Positions 45,151-55,409 of a DNA stretch of 64,000 bases are shown piece after piece. A model generated the notes under the pieces. It did not search any database. It saw nothing but the letters and a program-made list of their open reading frames with translations, and was not told the origin of the DNA. The position numbers and the translations under genes were made by a program. The stretch covers positions 186,001 through 250,000 of the forward strand of contig NZ_CP021382.1 of assembly GCF_002162135.1 (NCBI RefSeq), written 5' to 3'. This stretch comes from Cellvibrio sp. PSBB006 (GTDB lineage: Bacteria; Pseudomonadota; Gammaproteobacteria; Pseudomonadales; Cellvibrionaceae). Numbering within the stretch: position 1 is the stretch's first letter; each line of letters begins with the position of its first letter.

Positions 45151-46149
45151 TCAAAGCGCCTCGGTCTCCAGTGTCGGGTACCTCTGCACATCGGCGTTGT
45201 GTGGCAAGACTTCAGCGAATGCTTGCTCAATAGCAGCAGGTTCTCTTTCCCGTTTAATGCGTTCAAAAAATACGTCAGCTTGCGGATATTGCAAGCGCAA
45301 ATACATCAGCCATTGTTTGATTCGGTTGCCGCAGTTTTTTTCCAGATAGCACGGCTTGGTTTGCTGATAATATTCAAACAATAATCTGCAAATATCGCCC
45401 CAGGAAAGTGGCCGATATTCTTCTCCATGTAAATCTGCTTTGATACGTCGAGCCAGGTCCGGGCAGGCGAGAAGGCCGCGTCCCAGCATCACATCGTCGC
45501 AGCCGGATTGCTCACGGCAGCGATGATAGTCCGCCAGGTTCCAGATTTCTCCATTAGCCACTACCGGTATGGCAAGACGTTGGCGAATGTCGGCGATGTA
45601 TTCCCAATAGGCGGGCGGCTTGTAGCCATCGGCCTTGGAGCGAGCATGAACGGTAAGTTCACTGGCTCCGGCATCGGCCACGGCTTGCGCGTTATCCAGA
45701 TAGCTGCTGCGATCGTCGTAACCCAGGCGGATTTTGGCGGAGACGGGAATATCCTGGGGGACAGCATCGCGCACGGCCTTGACGATGCTGTATACGCGAT
45801 CCGGCTGCCGCAACAGGCAGGCTCCACCATCGCTTCTATTAACGGTTTTTGCCGGGCAACCAAAATTGAGGTCAATGGATTTAGCTCCGGCGCGCACAGC
45901 TTCCATGGCATTGATCGCCATGGGCTCCGGCTTGCCTCCCAGTAATTGCAGTTTTACCGGAACGCCGTTGGGGGTAAGGCAATTGCGCTCAAGCTCGGGG
46001 GCAAAGCGAAAAAATACCTTGTAGGGTAAAACCTGTTCCGTTACCCGAATAAATTCTGTTACACAGCCGTCAAGCCCACCGATTTGTGCAAGCAGTGCTC
46101 GCACATGGTGGTCCACGACGCCCTCCATCGGGGCCAGCATGATTCTCAT
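45151..46149 (-). CDS. dusC: tRNA-dihydrouridine(16) synthase DusC
   Basis: FMN enzyme that reduces U16 of tRNAs to dihydrouridine. The 332 residues show MLAPMEGVVDHHVR, LNFGCPAKTVNRSDGGACLL with the catalytic Cys, KIRLGYDD, LTVHARSKADGY and VANGEIWN, then VMLGRGLLACPDLA. The long C-terminal helical domain (LFEYYQQTKPCYLEKNCGNRIKQWLMYLR) matches DusC rather than DusA or DusB. Single gene facing the gene-poor junction. Confidence 0.92.
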   Translation of the reverse strand: MRIMLAPMEGVVDHHVRALLAQIGGLDGCVTEFIRVTEQVLPYKVFFRFAPELERNCLTPNGVPVKLQLLGGKPEPMAINAMEAVRAGAKSIDLNFGCPAKTVNRSDGGACLLRQPDRVYSIVKAVRDAVPQDIPVSAKIRLGYDDRSSYLDNAQAVADAGASELTVHARSKADGYKPPAYWEYIADIRQRLAIPVVANGEIWNLADYHRCREQSGCDDVMLGRGLLACPDLARRIKADLHGEEYRPLSWGDICRLLFEYYQQTKPCYLEKNCGNRIKQWLMYLRLQYPQADVFFERIKREREPAAIEQAFAEVLPHNADVQRYPTLETEAL

Positions 46150-46557
46150 GGGTTAAGTGGATCTCGTTGCGTTTACATCATTGTTGAAGGCCGCTATGGC
46201 GGCGTGTGCGCATTCTACGCTTGATTGGAAAAGGGTGCAGGTTGTTGGGCAATAAATAGTTTAATGGCGGTTATGGGAAGGTCATACACTAGCAGCTACA
46301 TTTTCAATAAAACATTGAAAAATAATGAAAAATTGAGTGTTTTGTAAGTGAAGGTCAGGGGTTGGAATAGGCCCAACTCGATGGGTTTGGTTGCGGTGGT
46401 TAGGCAATCAAGCTACATTGTCGCCCCTCTCGCCTGTCTGGAGCGATTGTTGCTAACGCGATCGAGGCAGAGTTCATGAATAATTCATATAAATTCCCGC
46501 CAAGTCGGGTCTCAATCTCTGCAACTTGATTTGCAGGCACAGGAAAAGGGCGGTCAT
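46150..46557. other. Intergenic region between dusC and oadG
   Basis: 408 bp separating divergent genes, so it must contain promoters for dusC and the oad operon. AT-rich stretches near 46305-46345 and the GAATTATT-type sequence at 46478-46490 are candidates. No RNA gene, repeat or ORF with a ribosome site is seen. Confidence 0.5.
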
Positions 46558-46806
46558 ATGCAGGACTCTTTGATGCAACAGGGTGTCGATCTCATGCTTT
46601 ACGGTATGGGGACTGTGGTGATATTTCTGGCCATTCTGGTGGTTTGCACGACGCTGATGTCGCGTATGGTACAGCGCTATTTTGCTGAACCTGACGTACA
46701 AGCTGCATCGGTCAAGATGGTTGAGGCAGACCACGATGTAGTCGATGCGCGTTTGCTGGCGGTTATTAAATCTGCACTGGATCAGCATCGGGCAAAACGA
46801 CGTTAA
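46558..46806 (+). CDS. oadG: Oxaloacetate decarboxylase gamma subunit OadG
   Basis: Small membrane-anchored subunit of the sodium-pumping oxaloacetate decarboxylase, which holds alpha and beta together. The 82 residues contain one N-terminal helix (LMLYGMGTVVIFLAILVVCTTLM) preceded by MQDSLMQQGVD and followed by a polar tail, as in OadG. The ATG at 46558 is chosen over a TTG 9 codons earlier. It is followed after 53 bp by oadA, in the standard order G-A-B. Confidence 0.9.
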   Translation: MQDSLMQQGVDLMLYGMGTVVIFLAILVVCTTLMSRMVQRYFAEPDVQAASVKMVEADHDVVDARLLAVIKSALDQHRAKRR

Positions 46807-46859
46807 TCAACACTGTGTGCATGAATGAGTACAAAAACGAATAGAGAAAGGTAAGCACC

Positions 46860-48647
46860 ATGAGCGATGTCAAAAAGCCCTTGGGTATCACTGAAGTTGT
46901 TTTGCGCGATGCACATCAGTCCTTATTTGCTACGCGTATGCGGTTGGATGATATGTTGCCCATCGCCGCCAAACTGGACGAGATGGGTTACTGGTCATTG
47001 GAAACCTGGGGTGGTGCAACCTTCGATGCCTGTATTCGCTATTTGGGTGAAGATCCCTGGCACCGTATTCGCGAATTGAAAAAGGTCATGCCGCGCACGC
47101 CAATGCAAATGCTGCTGCGCGGTCAGAATATTCTTGGTTACCGTCATTATGCCGATGATGTGGTGAATAAATTTGTTGAGCGTGCTGCGCACAATGGCGT
47201 AGATGTCTTTCGCGTGTTTGATGCCATGAACGATATGCGCAATATCGAAACGGCACTGCAAGCAGTAAAAAAACACGGTAAGCACGCACAAGGTACTATT
47301 TCCTACACGCTGAGCCCGGTGCACAACATTGATTTGTGGGTAGAGCAGGGGAAGCGGATTGAAGAGATGGGCGCTGACTCCATCTGTATCAAAGACATGG
47401 CCGGTCTCTTGAAACCCTACGCCGGGTACGAATTGGTCAAGCGTTTGAAAGAAACCTGCCAGATTCCTGTACACCTTCACTGTCATGCTACTACCGGGTT
47501 GTCCACCTCAACAATTGTGAAGTGCGTTGAAGCAGGTGTTGATAATGTCGATACCTCTATCTCCTCCATGTCCATGACCTATGGTCACAGTCCTACCGAG
47601 TCGGTCGTTGCTATTCTGCAAGAAACCGCGCGTGATACTGGCCTGGATATCCAGAAGCTGGAAGATATTGCGGCTTATTTCCGTGAAGTCCGCAAGAAAT
47701 ACGCAAAATTTGAAGGTGCTCTGCGCGGTGTCGATTCGCGGATTCTGGTTGCTCAGGTGCCCGGCGGTATGTTGACCAACATGGAAAGCCAGTTGCGCGA
47801 GCAGAATGCGCAAGATCGCTTTGATGAAGTTCTGGCCGAAATTCCCCGTGTGCGTGAAGACCTCGGTTTTATTCCTCTGGTTACACCTACGTCCCAAATT
47901 GTGGGAACCCAGGCAGTACTGAACGTTCTGTGCGGCGAGCGGTACAAGAACATCAGTAAAGAAACCGAAGGTGTACTTAAAGGTGAATACGGGGCGACGC
48001 CCGCTCCGGTGAATGCGGAGTTGCAGCAACGAGTGCTCAATGGCGGGGCACCTGTCACCGGTCGTCCGGCTGACCTGCTGGAACCCGAGATGGAGAAGTT
48101 GACCCAAACACTTAAGGCATTGGCTGCCGAAAAAGGTATTACCCTCGCGCAAGGCGAAGCATTGGTTGATGATGTCCTGACTTACGCGCTTTTCCCTCAA
48201 GTCGGTTTGAAATTCCTCGAAAACCGTAATAATCCCGCTGCTTTTGAGCCTGTACCCGGCCAGGAAAGCACATCTGCTGTGGCAACCACGGAACAAGGCG
48301 AGGAAATCTATACCGTCTCCGTCGAAGGCCAAAGCTACACCGTTACTGTGTCGGCAGGCGGTGATATTACTGGTCTGGTACCACTGAATGGCGCTGCGGC
48401 GCCCGAAAGCCATGGTGATGTAACGGTGAGCGGTGGTGAGTCCATCGTGGCACCGCTGGGCGGCATTATTTGTAAGGTATTGGTCAAGCCCGGGCAAAAA
48501 GTCAAAGTGGGCGACACCCTGTGTGTACTCGAAGCCATGAAGATGGAAACGGAAATCAGTACCTTCAAGGCCGGTACGGTTGTCGCGGTGGATATTCAAG
48601 TGGGTGACAGTGTCGCGGTTGGCGATGTGTTGCTGACGATTGCCTGA
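46860..48647 (+). CDS. oadA: Oxaloacetate decarboxylase alpha subunit OadA
   Basis: Cytoplasmic carboxyltransferase-biotin carrier subunit that moves CO2 from oxaloacetate to biotin. The 595 residues have the carboxyltransferase domain ([55 protein letters not shown]) and, after a flexible linker, a biotinyl domain with the modified Lys in [10 protein letters not shown] near residue 561. AAAGGT precedes the ATG. It forms the pump with OadB and OadG. Confidence 0.96.
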   Translation: MSDVKKPLGITEVVLRDAHQSLFATRMRLDDMLPIAAKLDEMGYWSLETWGGATFDACIRYLGEDPWHRIRELKKVMPRTPMQMLLRGQNILGYRHYADDVVNKFVERAAHNGVDVFRVFDAMNDMRNIETALQAVKKHGKHAQGTISYTLSPVHNIDLWVEQGKRIEEMGADSICIKDMAGLLKPYAGYELVKRLKETCQIPVHLHCHATTGLSTSTIVKCVEAGVDNVDTSISSMSMTYGHSPTESVVAILQETARDTGLDIQKLEDIAAYFREVRKKYAKFEGALRGVDSRILVAQVPGGMLTNMESQLREQNAQDRFDEVLAEIPRVREDLGFIPLVTPTSQIVGTQAVLNVLCGERYKNISKETEGVLKGEYGATPAPVNAELQQRVLNGGAPVTGRPADLLEPEMEKLTQTLKALAAEKGITLAQGEALVDDVLTYALFPQVGLKFLENRNNPAAFEPVPGQESTSAVATTEQGEEIYTVSVEGQSYTVTVSAGGDITGLVPLNGAAAPESHGDVTVSGGESIVAPLGGIICKVLVKPGQKVKVGDTLCVLEAMKMETEISTFKAGTVVAVDIQVGDSVAVGDVLLTIA

Positions 48648-48667
48648 TTGCGGAGATAGGAAACGCT

Positions 48668-49978
48668 ATGGAAAACTTTATCCGCCTGTGGCAAGACTCC
48701 GGCATCCATCACCTGCAATCCGGCCAGTTCGTCATGCTGCTGGTAGGCTTCCTGCTGTTATTTCTTGCTATTCGCAAGGGCTTTGAGCCGCTGTTGCTGG
48801 TACCTATTGGTTTCGGCTGTATTCTCTCCAATATCCCGGGCGCCGGTTTGTCCTTTACCGCATTCGAAAGTGCGCTCGCCTTTGGGCATACGGAGGTTTA
48901 CCAGGCGCTCGCCCAGGCATTGGGTACGGCCCAGGATGTCACAGCAGCTGAGCTGGCTGAGCTATACAAGAACGCCACAACAGCCGTACAGGTGCAGACT
49001 CATCGGATTGCGGCGGACTATGGTTTCAGTGACGGCATGTTGTATGTCTTCTACAAGGTTGCCATAGCCAGTGGTGCCGCGCCCTTGATTATTTTTATGG
49101 GTGTTGGGGCAATGACGGATTTTGGTCCGCTGCTGGCAAACCCCAAGACGCTGTTTCTGGGCGCAGCAGCGCAATTCGGTATCTTTGCGACGGTGCTTGG
49201 TGCGGTGGGTTTATCCAGTCTGGGATGGATGGACTTTTCTATCGCCGATGCCGCCGCCATCGGTATTATCGGTGGTGCGGACGGCCCGACCGCTATTTAT
49301 GTGGCCAGTATCCTGGCGCCGGATTTACTGGGCGCCATCGCTGTCGCCGCCTATTCCTATATGGCCTTGGTTCCTCTGATTCAGCCGCCCATCATGCGTG
49401 CATTGACCACTAAAGCTGATCGCCAGATCAAGATGCAGCAACTACGTGAAGTATCCAAGCGTGAGAAGATCCTGTTCCCGCTCGTCTTGCTGGTTCTGGT
49501 CGCTTTGTTCTTACCCAGCGCGGCGGCATTATTGGGTATGTTCTGTTTCGGCAACCTGCTGCGTGAATGTGGCGTGGTAACGCGCCTGAGTGAGACGGCC
49601 CAAAATGCGCTGATCAATATCACCACCATTTTCCTCGGGCTCGCGGTGGGATCAAAATTGGCGGCGGATAAATTTCTTGATCCCAAAACCCTGGGTATTC
49701 TCATTCTGGGGATGCTCGCCTTTGCCATAGGTACGGCTATGGGTGTGTTGGTGGCCAAATTTATGAACCTGTTGTCAAAAAACAAGATCAACCCGTTAAT
49801 CGGTTCAGCAGGGGTCTCTGCCGTACCGATGGCGGCGCGGGTGTCCAACAAAGTCGGTTTGGAGACTGACCCCCACAATTATCTGTTGATGCATGCCATG
49901 GGGCCCAACGTAGCGGGCGTGATCGGCTCAGCCGTTGCGGCTGGTGTCATGATCTCTATGGTCTCCGCCATGGGCTGA
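48668..49978 (+). CDS. oadB: Oxaloacetate decarboxylase beta subunit OadB (Na+ pump)
   Basis: Inner-membrane subunit that decarboxylates carboxybiotin and exports Na+. The 436 residues contain about nine helices with the conserved [45 protein letters not shown] (with the Na+-binding Asp) and [19 protein letters not shown]. Length and motifs are standard. It lies 20 bp after oadA, and a terminator follows. A segment near residue 95 ([19 protein letters not shown]) is the usual variable loop. Confidence 0.96.
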   Translation: MENFIRLWQDSGIHHLQSGQFVMLLVGFLLLFLAIRKGFEPLLLVPIGFGCILSNIPGAGLSFTAFESALAFGHTEVYQALAQALGTAQDVTAAELAELYKNATTAVQVQTHRIAADYGFSDGMLYVFYKVAIASGAAPLIIFMGVGAMTDFGPLLANPKTLFLGAAAQFGIFATVLGAVGLSSLGWMDFSIADAAAIGIIGGADGPTAIYVASILAPDLLGAIAVAAYSYMALVPLIQPPIMRALTTKADRQIKMQQLREVSKREKILFPLVLLVLVALFLPSAAALLGMFCFGNLLRECGVVTRLSETAQNALINITTIFLGLAVGSKLAADKFLDPKTLGILILGMLAFAIGTAMGVLVAKFMNLLSKNKINPLIGSAGVSAVPMAARVSNKVGLETDPHNYLLMHAMGPNVAGVIGSAVAAGVMISMVSAMG

Positions 49979-49997
49979 TGGCAGTAACGGTTTTGCG

Positions 49998-50033
49998 AAA
50001 GCTCTTTCCGTACACCGGGAAGAGCTTTTTTGT
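49998..50033 (+). terminator. Terminator after oadB
   Basis: AAAGCTCTTTCC pairs with GGGAAGAGCTTT around a short loop, followed by TTT. It lies 20 bp after the oadB stop. Confidence 0.85.
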
Positions 50034-50092
50034 TTCTTCCCCCTTTATTTTGACTACTATGCTTACACCAGCATGGTGCTGAGGATTTACCT

Positions 50093-51496
50093 GTGGAAAA
50101 TATGCCATTTGCGACATTGATCAATCATCCCCAATTGCTCAAAGCCTTGGAGAGCCTGGAGTTGGTTCAGGCCACGCCGGTGCAGGAAAAAACCATTCCG
50201 GCAATACTGGATAATAAAAACTTGCTGGTCAGCGCTAAAACCGGCAGCGGTAAAACCATCGCGTTTTTGTTGCCGGCACTGCAAAAAATATTGACTGCTG
50301 CACCATTAAATCCTGTCAGTACCCGAATCCTGATCCTGAGTCCTACGCGGGAGCTGGCACGACAAATTGTAAAAATAACCCAGCAATTGTGTCGCTTCAC
50401 CAGCATTAAGGTCGCGATGGTCACCGGTGGTGACGAACTGAAATATCAAAAAGCCTTATTGCGCAAAAACCCTGAAATTTTGGTGGCGACACCGGGCCGC
50501 TTGGTGGAACACATTCGCCATAAATCGACGGATTTTTCCGGATTGGAAATCCTGGTTCTCGATGAAGCAGACCGCATGCTGGATATGGGATTAAGTGAAG
50601 ACGTATTGGCAATTGCCGAGACCTGCTACCCACAACGCCAGAATTTATTATTCTCCGCAACGCTTGAGCAACGCGGACTGCGGCATTTGATCAAGCAGGT
50701 GATGCAGGAACAACCTGCCGAAGAGATTGCAATAGAGGATACCGATAACCGCATTCAGCAACAGATTGTTCTGGCCGATGACGACAAACACAAAGAAAAA
50801 TTATTGCTTGCCTTGTTGGGCCGCTCGTCCTATGAAAAGGCGATTGTGTTTACCAATACAAAAATAAAAGCGGCTCAACTGGATGGTTTGTTGCGGTATA
50901 ACAAATACAGCATCAGCGCACTTCACGGTGACATGACCCAGGATCAACGCAAGCGCTCGCTGGATATTTTTCGTCTGGGGCACACACGTATTTTGGTCGC
51001 TACCGATGTCGCCGCAAGAGGGTTGGATGTTGACGGGGTGGACCTGGTGATCAATATCGATATGGCTCAGAGCGGTGATGATTACACCCACCGTATCGGC
51101 CGTACCGGCCGCGCCGAAAAAAGTGGTCGCGCCGTCTCTCTGATAGCGGCAAACGAATGGAATCTTATGAGCAGTATCGAACGTTATTTAAAGGTAAGCT
51201 TCGAGCGCCTTACGTTACCGGGTTTGGTGGCCAGCTATACCGGACCCAAAAAAGTAAAAGCATCCGGCAAAGCCTCGGGCACCAAAAAGAAGAAACCGGT
51301 TGATACTAAAACACCGGTTGCCAATAAGGTTAAAGTGCGTGAGCGGGATAAAAAGAATGTGGGCAAACGCCGTGCACCCAGTGCCAATCCTGCAAGAACG
51401 GATGAGTCGGTAAGCCAGACCAAAACATTGGGTGACGGTTTTGCACCCTTGCGGCGCAAGCGCACCGATACCCACGATCTGGGTGACGAGGATTAA
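50093..51496 (+). CDS. DEAD-box ATP-dependent RNA helicase
   Basis: Cytoplasmic RNA helicase of 467 residues. Motifs in order: Q-motif region ATPVQEKTIP, motif I AKTGSGKT, PTRELA, GG, TPGRL, motif II LDEADRML, motif III SAT, then in RecA domain 2 IVFTNT, ARGLDVDGVD and HRIGRTGR. A basic Lys-rich tail of ~90 residues (KKKKPVDTK, KVRERDKKNVGKRRA) follows, as in ribosome-assembly helicases of the SrmB/RhlE kind; which subfamily cannot be fixed by eye. The GTG start has GAGG 8 bp upstream; an ATG lies three codons later. Confidence 0.9.
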   Translation: MENMPFATLINHPQLLKALESLELVQATPVQEKTIPAILDNKNLLVSAKTGSGKTIAFLLPALQKILTAAPLNPVSTRILILSPTRELARQIVKITQQLCRFTSIKVAMVTGGDELKYQKALLRKNPEILVATPGRLVEHIRHKSTDFSGLEILVLDEADRMLDMGLSEDVLAIAETCYPQRQNLLFSATLEQRGLRHLIKQVMQEQPAEEIAIEDTDNRIQQQIVLADDDKHKEKLLLALLGRSSYEKAIVFTNTKIKAAQLDGLLRYNKYSISALHGDMTQDQRKRSLDIFRLGHTRILVATDVAARGLDVDGVDLVINIDMAQSGDDYTHRIGRTGRAEKSGRAVSLIAANEWNLMSSIERYLKVSFERLTLPGLVASYTGPKKVKASGKASGTKKKKPVDTKTPVANKVKVRERDKKNVGKRRAPSANPARTDESVSQTKTLGDGFAPLRRKRTDTHDLGDED

Positions 51497-51571
51497 GTTC
51501 CCGCAATTTGTTTCTCGTCAAACATCTTTTATCAGGGCCATGATCGGCTGAAAATATTTTTGTATTGCGCA

Positions 51572-51600
51572 TTGACCACTTTTAAATTTGGGCATAGTAT
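51572..51600 (+). promoter_or_regulatory. Sigma-70-type promoter for phoH
   Basis: TTGACC and TAGTAT are separated by exactly 17 bp. The phoH ATG lies ~300 bp downstream, so the transcript would have an unusually long leader. No known riboswitch pattern was recognised in the leader, and no ORF with a good ribosome site was seen there. Confidence 0.55.
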
Positions 51601-51905
51601 CAAGTCAAGGTGGCTAAAAAGAATGCCCCTGAAAATCAACAGGTCGTTCAGATTTGTTGTGCTGGTGTCACAGGCTTGTCATGGTGAAGCTGTAGAAGTT
51701 ATCCATGATAATCGGTGATTAACTCACTTATCGTTGAAAAAGGGGTGTGGGCGAAGACGCTGGAAAACACGTGTAGTTTGTGTAGAAGTTTGCGTAAAAC
51801 AGAGCAGGCGTTTGTACCAGAAATTTTTGAAGAGTATTAACTATCAAGAGTTTTCTGAGTGAATCCGCCGAATGTTAACTTTGAACCTGAAGGGGATTTT
51901 AACCC

Positions 51906-52706
51906 ATGGCGAAAAGATCTCACGCTAGACGCAATAACCATCATATGTTCACCGAAGACAATAGCTACCGAAGCTCGAAACACAAGTCATCACGAAAGCA
52001 GCGAGACGACGACAACATCGTCGAGATTAAATCCCGCTCCCAGCAAGTCGAAACCGCATACTCCCCCCCTCGCTCTCCCCAACCGCTCCGCGCCAAGAAT
52101 CACGCCCAACAACAATACATCACCGCCATTCAGAATCACGCATTGACATTCGGCATCGGCCCAGCCGGTACCGGTAAAAGTTATTGCGCGGGTGCGCTGG
52201 CGGCAGAGGCATTGGAGTCCGGACGTATCGAACGGATTATCCTGACGCGGCCAGCGGTAGAATCGGGAGAAAACCTCGGCTTTTTGCCGGGCGATCTGGA
52301 CCAGAAGTTCTCGGTTTATATCGATGCATTCCGCGATATTCTCAACGAACGCCTGGGCGCTGGCACCGTGGATTACTGCCTGCGCCATGGTCGCATCGTT
52401 GCCGCGCCGCTGGCATTTATGCGCGGCAAAACCTTCAACAGCAAAACCTTTGTGATTCTTGATGAAGCACAAAATACCAGCCTTGCGCAGATGAAGATGT
52501 TTCTGACGCGCATTGGGGAAGATTGCAAAGTGGTTATTAATGGCGACGTAAAGCAAAGTGATATTCGCGGTCCCAATGGCCTCGAAGATGCTGTGCGCCG
52601 CTTAAGCAATCTGCCCAGTGTTTATGTCCATGAGTTTGAGCGTGAAGATATTGTGCGCAGCGGTCTGGTGCGTGACATTATTGATCGCTACGAGTTGATG
52701 GATTGA
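51906..52706 (+). CDS. phoH: PhoH-like ATPase
   Basis: Cytoplasmic P-loop ATPase of the PhoH family, 266 residues. The N-terminal ~60 residues are basic and disordered (RRNNHHM, SSRKQRDDD). The ATPase domain has Walker A GPAGTGKSY, then ILTRPAVESGENLGFLPGDL, Walker B FVILDEAQNTS, and GDVKQSDIRGPNGLEDA. The organisation is that of the short E. coli PhoH rather than YbeZ. Its cellular role is not well established. It is flanked by its own promoter and terminator. Confidence 0.9.
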   Translation: MAKRSHARRNNHHMFTEDNSYRSSKHKSSRKQRDDDNIVEIKSRSQQVETAYSPPRSPQPLRAKNHAQQQYITAIQNHALTFGIGPAGTGKSYCAGALAAEALESGRIERIILTRPAVESGENLGFLPGDLDQKFSVYIDAFRDILNERLGAGTVDYCLRHGRIVAAPLAFMRGKTFNSKTFVILDEAQNTSLAQMKMFLTRIGEDCKVVINGDVKQSDIRGPNGLEDAVRRLSNLPSVYVHEFEREDIVRSGLVRDIIDRYELMD

Positions 52707-52716
52707 TGTAGCGTTC

Positions 52717-52747
52717 AACACGCGCTGCGGCTAACGCAGCGCGTTTC
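52717..52747 (+). terminator. Terminator after phoH
   Basis: ACGCGCTGCG and CGCAGCGCGT form a perfect 10-bp GC-rich stem around GCTAA, followed by TTCT. It starts 10 bp after the stop codon. Confidence 0.8.
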
Positions 52748-52819
52748 TCCCATCTCTCTTGTATTCCCACACATCAATGGGCATGCTGTGATTTTTCATC
52801 ACGTCGATTTTTATTGCCC

Positions 52820-53614
52820 ATGCTGTGTTTTATTTGCCCCCTGTGTCACGAGTCCCTGATTGAAAATCCGCAAGGTTTGCGTTGTTGCCGTGGACATCAG
52901 TTTGATCGTGCGCGCGAAGGTTACTTTCATTTATTGCCAGTCCACCATAAAAACTCCCGTCAGCCGGGTGATGCCAAGCTACAACTTCAGGCACGTCGCC
53001 GTTTTCTTACCGCCGGTTTTTTTTCGCCATTGGCTAATGCAATACAGCGTCATCTTCCGATGAGTACACAATGTGTTCTGGATATCGGTTGTGGTGAAGG
53101 CTACTTCACCAATCATATGGCCAGGGTGCTAAATAACGCTGCGCAGGTTTACGGTATTGATATAGCAAAAGAGGGCGTGCGACTCGCGGCCAAAGGCAGT
53201 CGTGCATTCTACGCCGTCGCTTCCAGTTATGCCTTGCCTATTGCGGATCACAGTATTGACGTTATCACGCGTGTTTATGCACCCAGCAAGGACAGCGAAC
53301 TGGTGCGCGTGCTGAAGCCCGACGGGCGACTCATCATCGTCACGCCGGGGCAGGATCACCTGCTGGGGTTGCGTCAAACCCTTTATCAACACGTCCGCCC
53401 ACATCCAGAACCGCAGGCACCTGACGGGTTTGTATTGGAGGAAAATCATCAGCTCAATTTTGAACTGGTTGTATCTGCCGGCGCCCTCACAGAAGCGCTG
53501 TTGCAGATGACGCCTTTTGCCTGGCGGTTAAAGGAGGAAGCCTCCAGGGAAATGGTTGCATCGGGTTGGCGGGATAAAGCGGATTTCACCGTGAGCCTTT
53601 ATCGCCGGGCTTGA
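52820..53614 (+). CDS. rlmA: 23S rRNA (guanine-N1)-methyltransferase RlmA
   Basis: SAM-dependent enzyme that methylates G745 of 23S rRNA. The 264 residues start MLCFICPLC with a Cys4/His zinc motif (CPLC, then CCRGHQFDRAREGY), then LLPVHHKNSRQPGD, the SAM site VLDIGCGEGYF, and RVYAPSKDSELVRVLKPDG. These are the RlmA hallmarks. The ATG at 52820 is preferred over a TTG two codons earlier; no strong ribosome site is seen. Confidence 0.9.
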   Translation: MLCFICPLCHESLIENPQGLRCCRGHQFDRAREGYFHLLPVHHKNSRQPGDAKLQLQARRRFLTAGFFSPLANAIQRHLPMSTQCVLDIGCGEGYFTNHMARVLNNAAQVYGIDIAKEGVRLAAKGSRAFYAVASSYALPIADHSIDVITRVYAPSKDSELVRVLKPDGRLIIVTPGQDHLLGLRQTLYQHVRPHPEPQAPDGFVLEENHQLNFELVVSAGALTEALLQMTPFAWRLKEEASREMVASGWRDKADFTVSLYRRA

Positions 53615-53673
53615 AACTTAACAAAAGCCCGCTTGCGCTCACCGCAAAAACGCGGCAGTCTAGCCGATGTTAA

Positions 53674-53828
53674 GGAGCCTCTGAAAAATGTTGGCGAGGT
53701 AGCCAGCGCAAGGCAAAAACAGGTGAAAAAGCGGAATTTACACGGAGTAAATGAGCATTTTGAACGGTCCGCCGCTGCGGCCTGTTTTTAACGCCGCGAT
53801 GGCAACGCAGGTAATTTTTCAGGGTTCC
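53674..53828. repeat. Palindromic short repeat (MITE/REP-like), ~155 bp
   Basis: The ends GGAGCCTCTGAAAAAT (53674-53689) and ATTTTTCAGGGTTCC (right end near 53828) are imperfect terminal inverted repeats. Inside, AAAAACAGG and CCTGTTTTT also face each other, so the whole element can fold on itself. It encodes no protein. From memory, similar elements with the GGAGTAAATGAGCATTTT core are scattered through gammaproteobacterial genomes; copy number here cannot be checked. Its right end abuts the phoD-like gene and creates a false N-terminal extension. Confidence 0.65.
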
Positions 53829-53858
53829 GTAGGGTTCAGGGAAAAACAGGGAGGCTGT

Positions 53859-55352
53859 ATGACAGCAATAGCAGACTACAACACCACGACCGGCCAATGG
53901 ATGTTGGTGATCCATCGGGTTACGGCGACCAGCGCAGAAGTCTGGGTGGGCACATTATTTCCCACGTTGAAGATGCCTTTGCATGCGCAAGTGGAGCTGG
54001 TGTTGCCGGATGGTTCGACGCGCATCCACCCGATTGTAAAAGCGGATTGGCAACGTCCGTTTCGCAAGGTGAATCAACGTTTTTATGTACTCTGCCGCTT
54101 TGATGGTCTCCAGCCCGCAACCCGTTACCGAGTGATATTTTCCCGCCGTATCGAAGCGATTCCCTGTTTAATTGAAGAAGCCTGGCAACCCTTGCGCTCG
54201 GGTTGTTTTGACACCTTGCCCACCCGTATTCCTGAAAAAGGCTGTAAACCCTTTACCATTGGCCTTGGTAGCTGTTTCTACAATCATCGCGATGGCGGAC
54301 AAGCGGCGGCGGCCTACCGCACGCTATACGAACGGGGGCCGGATGATGTTCGGCCGGATATCACCGTGCTGGCTGGCGATCAGGTGTATCTGGATATCGG
54401 ATTTGATTCACTTTCCCTGCTCAATACGGAAATCCGCCAGCGGATCGCTGATGACTATGCGTTGCACTGGCAGGCGTTGGGCAGCATCTTTGGTTGCGGG
54501 GGCACCTGGATGCTGCCGGATGATCACGAGTACTGGAACGACTATCCTTTTTACGATGGTTTGATCCCTGCCTTGTTGGCGCTGAAGCTGGCGCGGGTGA
54601 GAAGCACCTGGACTGCCTCGGCGAGTGATGGTGTGAAGAACATTCAGCGCTCGCCGCTGGTAGAGACCTTTTCCATTGGTAATGACCTGTCACTTTGCTT
54701 CGCCGATCTACGCTCCCATCGCAGCAAGCATCAATTCATTTCCCAGGAAGGCTTTACGCAACTGGTGTCCTGGGCGCGGTCCTTGCAATCCCCCGGTGTG
54801 TTGGTGATTCCACAATTGCTGATTGATGAGGAAGATAAAACTGAGCGTAATCTGCTGAGCTTTTCCCGCCAATATCGCGAGCTGCTGCAGGCGTTGGCAC
54901 ATACCGGCAATGATATTGTCGTGCTCTCGGGTGATGTGCACTTCGGGCGGATAGCCCGGGTAAACCTGGGCAACAATGGCGGTCGCCTGATTGAGGTAGT
55001 CTCTTCGCCGATGTCTAACCTGACTGGCTTGAACGGCATCGCTACCGCTGAAGCAAAATCCAGCCCGGATTTTTTCCCTGACCCGCGCACCATTCGCATC
55101 CCGCAGTGGGTGCCAGCCAAGGTCACTTACGACAAGTCCTTTCAAGTGAAAAGCAAGCCGGGTTTTTTGTTGTCGGCCTATCCCAAAGCGCGCACCCGCG
55201 AACACTTTATGACCGTGAGTTTCAGCCGTTTAAGCACCGGCGAGATTGAGCTATCAGTCAATGCCTGGCGAATTCGCGAGCGTTGTAACCCGGATAACCT
55301 TCCCGCCAATGATTTTGAACAGCCTTTCAGGATAGTTCTGCGAAAGGTCTGA
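53859..55352 (+). CDS. PhoD-like metallophosphatase
   Basis: Metallophosphoesterase of the alkaline phosphatase D family, 497 residues. An N-terminal beta domain (WMLVIHRVTATSAEVWVG) is followed by the catalytic core: GLGSCFYN, LAGDQVYLDIGFDS, LPDDHEYWNDYPFY and LSGDVHFGRIARV supply the metal ligands. No Tat or Sec signal is seen with this start, so it may be cytoplasmic, unlike secreted PhoD. The start at 53859 has GGGAGG 6 bp upstream; the frame continues 36 codons into the palindromic repeat, which is not genuine coding sequence. Substrate is unknown. Confidence 0.82.
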   Translation: MTAIADYNTTTGQWMLVIHRVTATSAEVWVGTLFPTLKMPLHAQVELVLPDGSTRIHPIVKADWQRPFRKVNQRFYVLCRFDGLQPATRYRVIFSRRIEAIPCLIEEAWQPLRSGCFDTLPTRIPEKGCKPFTIGLGSCFYNHRDGGQAAAAYRTLYERGPDDVRPDITVLAGDQVYLDIGFDSLSLLNTEIRQRIADDYALHWQALGSIFGCGGTWMLPDDHEYWNDYPFYDGLIPALLALKLARVRSTWTASASDGVKNIQRSPLVETFSIGNDLSLCFADLRSHRSKHQFISQEGFTQLVSWARSLQSPGVLVIPQLLIDEEDKTERNLLSFSRQYRELLQALAHTGNDIVVLSGDVHFGRIARVNLGNNGGRLIEVVSSPMSNLTGLNGIATAEAKSSPDFFPDPRTIRIPQWVPAKVTYDKSFQVKSKPGFLLSAYPKARTREHFMTVSFSRLSTGEIELSVNAWRIRERCNPDNLPANDFEQPFRIVLRKV

Positions 55353-55363
55353 TCCCGCCACGC

Positions 55364-55409
55364 CAATGGCGCCAAAGTAATATTGTGTAATTGCTTTGGC
55401 GCCAATTTC
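55364..55409. terminator. Inverted repeat after the phoD-like gene, possible terminator
   Basis: AATGGCGCCAAAG and CTTTGGCGCCAAT form a 12-13 bp stem with a 17-base loop. The T tract after it is short (TTT). It may end transcription, or be a palindromic repeat. Confidence 0.5.

Noticed and set aside
53751..53858. N-terminal extension of the phoD-like protein
   Set aside because: It is translated from the palindromic repeat; a better ribosome site precedes the ATG at 53859.
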